A stretch of DNA of 64,000 nucleotides. Origin: Rhodospirillales bacterium. GTDB lineage: Bacteria; Pseudomonadota; Alphaproteobacteria; Micavibrionales; Micavibrionaceae. Below, piece by piece: positions 58,751 to 64,000 of this stretch (within the stretch, counting starts at the first letter, position 1; each line of letters begins with the position of its first letter). The notes below the pieces were generated by a model that worked only from the letters and a program-made list of their open reading frames with translations, was not told where the DNA came from and ran no database searches. Where the stretch lies: the NCBI GenBank assembly GCA_020638335.1, contig JACKIT010000004.1, positions 1 through 64,000 of the forward strand. Direction: 5' to 3'. The position numbers and the translations under genes were made by a program.

Positions 58751-59155
58751 ATGACAATAACAATAAACCGGGAAGAATACCTTGCTTTTACAACGGAAAT
58801 TGTTTCGGCTTACTTGTCGAATAATACAATTCAGGCCGGAGAAATTCCGGCGGTGATTGAGCAGGTTTATAAAACACTGGTTAATGTGAATGCTGACAGC
58901 CATGTTAGTGCGGACCGTCCGCAGCCAGCAGTGCCGATTAAAAAGTCTGTGATGCCGGATTACATTATTTGTCTTGAGGATGGTAAGCAGCTCAAAATGC
59001 TTAAGCGGCATTTGAAAACAGCCTATGGGATGAGTCCGGAGGAATATCGTGAGCGTTGGGGGTTGCCGATGGATTATCCGATGGTGGCGCCGAATTATGC
59101 AGCGCAGCGCAGTAAGTTGGCCAAGGATATTGGTTTAGGCACGAAGGGCCGTTAA
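58751..59155 (+). CDS. MucR/Ros family transcriptional regulator
   Basis: A DNA-binding regulator of 134 aa, of a family found mainly in alphaproteobacteria. The domain reads DYIICLEDGKQLKMLKRHLKTAYGMSPEEYRERWGLP, then YPMVAPNYAAQRSKLAKDIGLG. In Ros the C2H2 ligands are Cys-x2-Cys-x9-His; here the second Cys is Asp and the last His is replaced (KTAY), so classical zinc binding looks lost, as in several MucR proteins. A good promoter lies just upstream. Confidence 0.88.
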   Translation: MTITINREEYLAFTTEIVSAYLSNNTIQAGEIPAVIEQVYKTLVNVNADSHVSADRPQPAVPIKKSVMPDYIICLEDGKQLKMLKRHLKTAYGMSPEEYRERWGLPMDYPMVAPNYAAQRSKLAKDIGLGTKGR

Positions 59156-59284
59156 TATTCTTCGATAAACGGTCTGCAAACCCTGCGTTTTTGCGCTTCC
59201 AGTTCGCACGTATAGTTAATACGTTTACGCTTCCGGTTCTCAAAACGCAGGGTTTTCGACTTGTTTCTCTTTGAATATTTTTAA
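59152..59284. repeat. B element between mucR and proC (convergent)
   Basis: Outer arms TTAATATTC and GAATATT, starting at the stop codon. Inner arms AAACCCTGCGTTTT and AAAACGCAGGGTTTT are perfect inverses. The centre has TTGCGCTTCCAGTTCGCACG and TACGCTTCCGGTTCTC. Confidence 0.8.
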
Positions 59285-59319
59285 GAGGTTATTTCAGAGG
59301 TGTGTGGGTGTTTTTGCGT

Positions 59320-60123
59320 TCATGAGTTCAATTCGCGGCTGCGGGTGGTAGCGGCTTGCAGAGCTTCGTTGAAGAGGTCTTGGGCGCGTCCATTCATGAG
59401 GATTTCGAGTGCGGCGGCGGTGGTGCCGCCGGGGCTGGTGACATTTTCGCGTAAGGTTTTAGCGGGTGTTTCGCTTTGTGTTTCAGCCAGCGCGGCGGCG
59501 CCGATAACGGTCTGGCGGGCGAGTGTGGCGGCCATTTCTATAGGGAGGCCGACTTTGTTTCCGGCTTTTTCCAGCATTTCGATTAAATAAAAAACGTAGG
59601 CCGGGCCGCTGCCTGAGAGGGCGGTGACGGCGTCGAGCAGGGATTCATCGTCTGTCCACTCAAACTTTCCGGCGGTTTTGAGCAGGGTTTCGGCTAGTGT
59701 TTTGGCGCTTTGGCTGGTGTGTTTATTGGCTACAGCGACACTCATGCCTTTGCCGATGGCGGCAGGGGTGTTCGGCATGGCGCGGATTACGGGTTGGGTG
59801 GGGGCAAAATACTCGGAAAAGCTGGTTAGAGATTGTCCGGCAGCGATGGACAGGATGGTGGTGTCTTCGTTGATATGGTTTTTTATATCGGTGCAGAGCG
59901 CGGCCATGGTTTGCGGTTTGACGGCTAGTACGATGAGGGCGGCGGATTTTAAATCTTCGGCACCGGCTTCAATGGTTTTGTGGTGTGTTATTTTGGTGAT
60001 TGGGATATCGTGCGGTTCAATGACGGAGAAGTTTGCGTCAATATTTTGGTCAAGCCAGCCTTGTAATAAAGCGCCGCCCATTTTACCGCAGCCGATCAGA
60101 ACAATGTTGGGCTGAGCGCTCAT
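59320..60123 (-). CDS. proC: Pyrroline-5-carboxylate reductase
   Basis: Last step of proline synthesis, reducing P5C with NAD(P)H; 267 aa. The Rossmann start is IVLIGCGKMGGALLQGWL, followed by AVKPQTM, MPNTPAAIGKGMS and the C-terminal signature SGSGPAYVFYLIEML with VTSPGGTTAAALEIL. It is 6 bp downstream of the YbjN-like gene, in one operon. Confidence 0.94.
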   Translation of the reverse strand: MSAQPNIVLIGCGKMGGALLQGWLDQNIDANFSVIEPHDIPITKITHHKTIEAGAEDLKSAALIVLAVKPQTMAALCTDIKNHINEDTTILSIAAGQSLTSFSEYFAPTQPVIRAMPNTPAAIGKGMSVAVANKHTSQSAKTLAETLLKTAGKFEWTDDESLLDAVTALSGSGPAYVFYLIEMLEKAGNKVGLPIEMAATLARQTVIGAAALAETQSETPAKTLRENVTSPGGTTAAALEILMNGRAQDLFNEALQAATTRSRELNS

Positions 60124-60129
60124 AGGGGC

Positions 60130-60633
60130 TTATGATTCCCCGGCTGTTTCCATCATCGCCAGTGACAGCGCTGCATCGTTGATGTTATTGGCGCTGGCGA
60201 GCAGGGTGAAGAGCGGGTAGTGGCGTTCGCATTGGGCCAGAGCGATATCGACCATGTCATCGATTAATTCGGTTATAAGTGCTGGGGATGAGCCGCGCAG
60301 CAAGCAGGTGTGACGGAAGGCCGGGCGTGTGTTTTTTGCAGGCAGGTCGAAATGGCCCATCCAAAGGGATTCGTTTAGTTCCAGCAGCGCTTCGCGCGCA
60401 ATTTTGATGTTGTTACTCGTGATTTGTAAATCGAGTTGGGCGCAAAATTGCAGAGCATGCATTTCCCCTTGCCAGATAAAAAGCAATTTATAGCTTCCGC
60501 TGCGGCCCATGATGTCGACGGCCAGTTCATCCTCGGCCATGCGTTCGAATGTCCAGTTGTTGGCGCTGAGCACATCTTCAACACTGTCGAGCGGGTGGAT
60601 GTCGTCTTCGTGGATTTCAAGCTGCGTGGTCAT
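60130..60633 (-). CDS. YbjN domain protein
   Basis: A 167-residue protein of the YbjN family (type III secretion chaperone-like fold), commonly encoded beside proC in alphaproteobacteria. Features: NNWTFERMAEDELAVDIMG, LLFIWQGEMHALQFCAQLDL and LNESLWMGHFDL. Function is unclear; in E. coli YbjN affects motility and stress. A UbiK-like gene precedes it. Confidence 0.83.
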   Translation of the reverse strand: MTTQLEIHEDDIHPLDSVEDVLSANNWTFERMAEDELAVDIMGRSGSYKLLFIWQGEMHALQFCAQLDLQITSNNIKIAREALLELNESLWMGHFDLPAKNTRPAFRHTCLLRGSSPALITELIDDMVDIALAQCERHYPLFTLLASANNINDAALSLAMMETAGES

Positions 60634-60656
60634 AAAGTCTTTCCGTGGTTGTTGTC

Positions 60657-60893
60657 TTATTTCTTTATCTTCAGAGATTTTTCCAAAGTCTGAATGCGTT
60701 TTTCCTGAGTCTGTACGAGTGCTTCGAGGCGTTCAAAATCTTCGCGTGGCACAAGGTCGAGGCGGTGGGCAATTTCATCAATGCGTGTTTTTACGTCTTC
60801 ACGAATATTTTCACCTAAACCACTGAAAATGCTTAATGTTCCGCCCGCAACATGGGCGATGTCATCCAGCATTTTATCTTTGCTTTTTATCAT
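60657..60893 (-). CDS. UbiK-like accessory factor (BMFP/DUF526 family)
   Basis: A 78-residue protein: short N-terminal helix, then a C-terminal coiled coil (DFERLEALVQTQEKRIQTLEKSL) following RIDEIAHRLDLVPREDFE. UbiK homologues assist aerobic ubiquinone synthesis as trimers. ATG 60893 is used; the longer frame is not conserved. It is divergent from lgt, a common arrangement. Confidence 0.82.
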   Translation of the reverse strand: MIKSKDKMLDDIAHVAGGTLSIFSGLGENIREDVKTRIDEIAHRLDLVPREDFERLEALVQTQEKRIQTLEKSLKIKK

Positions 60894-61028
60894 TGTTCCA
60901 GCTCTTGTGTGTAGGTTTGAGTCAGTATCATGGCTCTGTGTAGAGTCCAAATTGTTTTGAGATTTTTAATCTTTAGGCCTGTGGAAATTTTTATTTCTAT
61001 TTTGGGGTGATGATTTATAAAGGGGGCC

Positions 61029-61829
61029 ATGTGGGAATTTCCAAATATAGATCCGGTGGCGGTCAGTTTAGGGCCGATTGATATTCGTTGGTATGCGCTG
61101 GCATATTTGGCCGGATTTTTGCTCGGCTGGTGGTATTGCCAGCGGTTGGCTGATTTGGATGAGGACCAGCGTCCGGATAAAATGGATATTGACGATTTTT
61201 TGCCCTGGGCGATTGCCGGGGTTATCTTTGGCGGACGTTTGGGGTATGTGGCGTTTTATAATCTTGAGTATTACGCGGCGCATCCGGCAGAAATTTTGAT
61301 GTTATGGGAGGGAGGAATGTCTTTTCATGGCGGGGCGCTGGGGGTGGTGCTTGCGTTGCTGATTTATCCATCCATTCATAAATTTTCGCATTTGCGGCTG
61401 GCTGACCTTGTGTGTGCATGTGTGCCTTTGGGGTTGTTTTTTGGTCGGGTTGCCAATTTTATTAACGGGGAATTGTTTGGGAGGGTGACGAATTCGCCGT
61501 TAGGGATAGTGTTTCCGCGCGGCGGGCCGTATCCACGGCATCCGAGCCAGCTTTATGAAGCGGCGCTGGAAGGGGCGGTTCTGTTTTTGATCCTGTTTGT
61601 GTTGGTTCGTATCGATTGGGTGCGGGCACGGTCCGGAATTGTAACCGGGGTATTTTTGGTCGGCTATGGTCTTGCGCGGGCGTTTGTTGAGCTGTTTCGT
61701 CAGCCGGATGCACATATCGGTTTCTTGTTTGGTGAAGCCGTGACGATGGGGCAGGTGCTGAGCACGCCGATGATTGTTGTGGGATTGGGGCTGGTTATTT
61801 ATGCGGTGTTTAGAAAATCTGCATCCTGA
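61029..61829 (+). CDS. lgt: Prolipoprotein diacylglyceryl transferase
   Basis: Adds diacylglycerol to the lipobox Cys of prelipoproteins; an inner membrane protein of 266 aa with seven spans. The essential motifs are WEGGMSFHGGALG and FFGRVANFINGELFGR, then RHPSQLYEA and ARAFVELFRQPD. It acts on the several predicted lipoproteins in this window (8444, 24957, 38552). Confidence 0.95.
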   Translation: MWEFPNIDPVAVSLGPIDIRWYALAYLAGFLLGWWYCQRLADLDEDQRPDKMDIDDFLPWAIAGVIFGGRLGYVAFYNLEYYAAHPAEILMLWEGGMSFHGGALGVVLALLIYPSIHKFSHLRLADLVCACVPLGLFFGRVANFINGELFGRVTNSPLGIVFPRGGPYPRHPSQLYEAALEGAVLFLILFVLVRIDWVRARSGIVTGVFLVGYGLARAFVELFRQPDAHIGFLFGEAVTMGQVLSTPMIVVGLGLVIYAVFRKSAS

Positions 61830-61844
61830 ATTTAATTCAGGATC

Positions 61845-61872
61845 TGAGAAGGAAGGATCCTGACTTTCGTCA
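61845..61872. repeat. Short hairpin between lgt and midA
   Basis: GGATCCTGACTTTCGTCAGG is a stem of the dispersed GATCC type, just before the next start codon. Confidence 0.5.
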
Positions 61873-61882
61873 GGATGCAAGT

Positions 61883-62890
61883 ATGAGTGAGCTTGAAGAA
61901 ATCGTAAGACAGAAAATTCGTGCGGATGGACCGATGTCGATTGGCGCGTTTATGGCTCTTGCGCTGGGGCATCCAGAGCATGGTTATTATATGAAGGGCG
62001 ACCCGTTTGGGCGGGATGGAGATTTTGTGACCGCGCCTGAAGTTTCACAGCTTTTTGGTGAGATGATTGGCGTATGGGTAGCGGATTTATGGATGCAGAT
62101 GGGGCGACCGGAGCGTTTGGCATTGGTGGAATGCGGGCCGGGGCGCGGGACGTTGATGGCTGATATTTTGCGTGCTGGTCGGAACGTGGTGGGGTTTCAC
62201 GAGGCTTTGCGAGTTCATTTGGTTGAGATGAGTCCGGTTTTGCAGGAAAAGCAGCGTGAAGCGCTGGCCGGGTATGATGTGGTTTGGCATCAAGATTTTG
62301 AGCGCGTGCCGGGTGATGTGCCGATGATTGTGATTGGCAATGAGTTTTTGGATGCTTTGCCGTTTGAGCAATATGTGGGTGATGTGAAACGCAAGGTCGG
62401 GCTGGATGAAGACGCTCAGTTGGTTTTTGTGCCAATGGAGGGGGTGGTATATGAATTCGCTCCGTATCGAAATGATTTTATGAAGTATGTCTGTAGCCGC
62501 TTAAAGGCGCAGGGCGGGGCAGCATTGTTTATTGATTACGGGCATGTGCGCTCAGGGGTGGGCGATACGTTTCAGGCGATTAAGGGACACGAATATGTGG
62601 ATGTGCTGAGCCATATTGGGACGGCCGATTTGACCAGTCATGTGGATTTTGAGGCGTTGCAGAGGGGCGTTGATATTGGTATTGCCGGGCCGGTGGAGCA
62701 GGGGGATTTTCTGCGGGCGTTGGGGATTGGGCTGCGGGCGCGGATGTTGGCGGGAAAAGCTGATGCGTGTCAGGCCGAGATGATCGAAAAGGGTTTGCAT
62801 CGGTTGATCGATTCAGATCAAATGGGGGAGTTGTTTAAAGTGATTGGATTTTATTATCATGACAAACCTCTTGCTCCAGCAGGATTCTGA
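61883..62890 (+). CDS. MidA/NDUFAF7-like SAM-dependent methyltransferase
   Basis: A 335-residue protein of the class I SAM-dependent family whose mitochondrial member NDUFAF7 methylates a complex I subunit. GPMSIGAFMALALGHPEHGYYM is the N-terminal hallmark, LVECGPGRGTLMADIL the SAM motif and NEFLDALPFEQ the family motif, with ALFIDYGHVRS later. It is conserved next to lgt and pgeF. The final codons overlap the pgeF start by 32 bases. Confidence 0.88.
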   Translation: MSELEEIVRQKIRADGPMSIGAFMALALGHPEHGYYMKGDPFGRDGDFVTAPEVSQLFGEMIGVWVADLWMQMGRPERLALVECGPGRGTLMADILRAGRNVVGFHEALRVHLVEMSPVLQEKQREALAGYDVVWHQDFERVPGDVPMIVIGNEFLDALPFEQYVGDVKRKVGLDEDAQLVFVPMEGVVYEFAPYRNDFMKYVCSRLKAQGGAALFIDYGHVRSGVGDTFQAIKGHEYVDVLSHIGTADLTSHVDFEALQRGVDIGIAGPVEQGDFLRALGIGLRARMLAGKADACQAEMIEKGLHRLIDSDQMGELFKVIGFYYHDKPLAPAGF

Positions 62891-63680
62891 TCCGCTTTAT
62901 TTTCAGCATAGTGATTTTCTGGGGCTGCAAAATGATACGGTCTTTCATGGTTTTTTTAGCCGTCGCGGCGGTGTAAGCAGAGACATTTTTGCTACGCTAA
63001 ATTGCGGACCCGGGTCGGGGGAGGCTTTAAGCATTGTTCAGAAAAACCGCCAGATTGTTAGCGAAATTGCCGGGTGTGAGGCTAAAAACCTGTTGAGCTT
63101 ACATCAGATCCATAGCGATCAATGTCTGGTGGTGCGTGAGAGTTGGGATATTGAAGCGCGCCTGCAAGGCGATGCGATGGTTACGGATGTGCCTGGGCTG
63201 GCGTTGGGGGTTTTAACGGCGGATTGTGCGCCAGTGTTGTTTTATGGAAGAAAAAGTGATGGCGCGCCGGTTGTGGGGGCTGCACATGCTGGCTGGAGTG
63301 GTGCGCTGAAAGGCGTTTTGGGCACGTGCGTTGAGGCGATGCTGGAAATCGGTGCGGTGCCGGAAAGTATTCGCGCCTGTATCGGGCCGTGTATCGGGCA
63401 AAAATCGTATGAGGTGTCAGAGGCTTTTGCCGAACCTTTTTTGAAAGAGGATGATGGCAATGAGGCGTTTTTTATGGCCGGGCAGCGCGCAGGGCATTTG
63501 CAGTTTGATTTGCCAGGCTATTGTGCGGCGAAGCTGGGTCGGGCGGGCGTTAAAAACGTGTTGATCAAGGATTTGGATACGTATTTTAACGAAGAGGATT
63601 TTTTCAGTTATCGCCGGGCGATGCATCGGCATGAAAAAGATTATGGCCGGCAGATTTCGGTTGTTATGATTCAAGAGTGA
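62859..63680 (+). CDS. pgeF: Polyphenol oxidase/peptidoglycan editing factor PgeF (YfiH)
   Basis: A 273-residue CNF1/YfiH-like enzyme; E. coli YfiH hydrolyses misincorporated muropeptide bonds, and the family shows copper-dependent laccase-like or purine nucleoside phosphorylase activity. The metal and catalytic set is HQIHSD, LTADCAPVL and AAHAGWSG (His, Cys, His). HGFFSRRGGVS is the N-terminal hallmark. ATG 62859 lies inside the end of the preceding gene; the TTG at 62844 is less likely. Confidence 0.88.
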   Translation: MTNLLLQQDSDPLYFQHSDFLGLQNDTVFHGFFSRRGGVSRDIFATLNCGPGSGEALSIVQKNRQIVSEIAGCEAKNLLSLHQIHSDQCLVVRESWDIEARLQGDAMVTDVPGLALGVLTADCAPVLFYGRKSDGAPVVGAAHAGWSGALKGVLGTCVEAMLEIGAVPESIRACIGPCIGQKSYEVSEAFAEPFLKEDDGNEAFFMAGQRAGHLQFDLPGYCAAKLGRAGVKNVLIKDLDTYFNEEDFFSYRRAMHRHEKDYGRQISVVMIQE

Positions 63681-63711
63681 GCATAACCGGGTTTTTTATC
63701 CAAAAGCGTGC

Positions 63712-63741
63712 TTGATTTTGCTGGTGATTTTTCCGTATAGT
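63712..63741 (+). promoter_or_regulatory. Predicted promoter for prs
   Basis: TTGATT (63712-63717) and TATAGT (63736-63741), 18-bp spacer, about 60 bp upstream of the prs ATG. Confidence 0.6.
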
Positions 63742-63800
63742 GCGCTCGTATGCAGCTTGATATGCGTATTTTTTAATAAAAATAACAAGTTAGGGTTAAA

Positions 63801-64000
63801 ATGAAACTGATTGCCGGGAATTCCAATCGTCCGCTGGCTGAAGCAATTTCTTCTTATTTGAATGTGCCGTTGACCCAGGCGAGTTTGAAGCGCTTTTCCG
63901 ATATGGAAGTTTTCGTTGAGATTATGGAGAATGTGCGCGGCGAGGATTGTTTTTTTATTCAATCAACATCTTTTCCGGCCAATGACCATTTGATGGAGCT
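63801..64000 (+). CDS. prs: Ribose-phosphate pyrophosphokinase (N-terminal part, runs off the window)
   Basis: Makes PRPP for nucleotides, histidine and tryptophan. Only the first ~66 codons are present: MKLIAGNSNRPLAEAI, then LTQASLKRFSDMEVFVEI, GEDCFFIQSTSFPANDHLMEL, which are typical of the Prs N-domain. The start ATG 63801 follows AGGGTTAAA, and a good promoter lies upstream. The position after pgeF is common in alphaproteobacteria. Confidence 0.9.
   Translation, partial: MKLIAGNSNRPLAEAISSYLNVPLTQASLKRFSDMEVFVEIMENVRGEDCFFIQSTSFPANDHLME

Noticed and set aside
63696..63962. Minus-strand open frame at the right edge
   Set aside because: It is antisense to a clear prs start with promoter and ribosome binding site; its protein has no recognisable features.

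Overview
The window reads as chromosomal DNA of an alphaproteobacterium of middling GC content (estimated by eye, not computed). The class assignment rests on gene content and gene order: a MucR/Ros regulator, a TSUP transporter overlapping a TIGR02186-type protein, a trpS-usp-nfu-tsaB run, a serS-pcm-LysM/M23-yajC-secD-secF-Mth938 run, and lgt-midA-pgeF-prs. I cannot fix the order or genus. Almost every gene is housekeeping. I see no prophage, no CRISPR array and no classical IS transposase.

Layout. 1-5.5 kb: end of sppA, a HAD phosphatase, small unknown genes and dxs. 5.6-9.2 kb: ispA, a GxxExxY gene, xseB, gmhA and a lipoprotein. 9.2-16.1 kb: ispH, a P-loop protein, rnhA, a class A penicillin-binding protein and an acyltransferase. 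16.2-20.3 kb: mgtE, maeB and tRNA-Leu(GAG). 20.3-33 kb: lipB, serS, pcm, a DipM/NlpD-like lipoprotein, yajC-secD-secF, sodB and a squalene/phytoene synthase-like gene. 33-41.6 kb: a hydrolase, trmFO, an alpha carbonic anhydrase followed by three tandem TerB-like genes, fdxA, cysK and a broken protease-like gene. 41.6-49.6 kb: a ferredoxin-NADP reductase, a response regulator, mutS, dut, coaBC and ubiE. 49.7-64 kb: murJ-trpS, TSUP-TIGR02186, usp-nfu, tsaB, mucR, proC, lgt, midA, pgeF and the start of prs.

Functional themes are isoprenoid precursor supply (dxs, ispA, ispH), cell envelope construction (class A PBP, murJ, lgt, DipM-like, pgeF), protein export (yajC, secD, secF), quinone and Fe-S support (ubiE, UbiK-like, nfu, fdxA), and tRNA charging or modification (serS, trpS, trmFO, tsaB).

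The unusual layer is a dense load of small palindromic repeats. (1) T elements carry inverted termini of the type CCACAGATGAACACGGAT. One T element encloses a GxxExxY nuclease-like gene. Shorter copies look like internally deleted derivatives and sit directly before start codons. (2) B elements are about 130-155 bp nested hairpins lying directly after stop codons. Their internal motifs are shared (CTGCAAA, CGCTTCCGG, TTTTCG) but their stems are locus-specific and self-complementary. (3) Other palindromes have inserted in frame into dxs (twice), serS, trmFO, a hydrolase and the DipM-like gene. Several expected neighbours (surE, ubiB, thrB) are missing from otherwise familiar gene strings.
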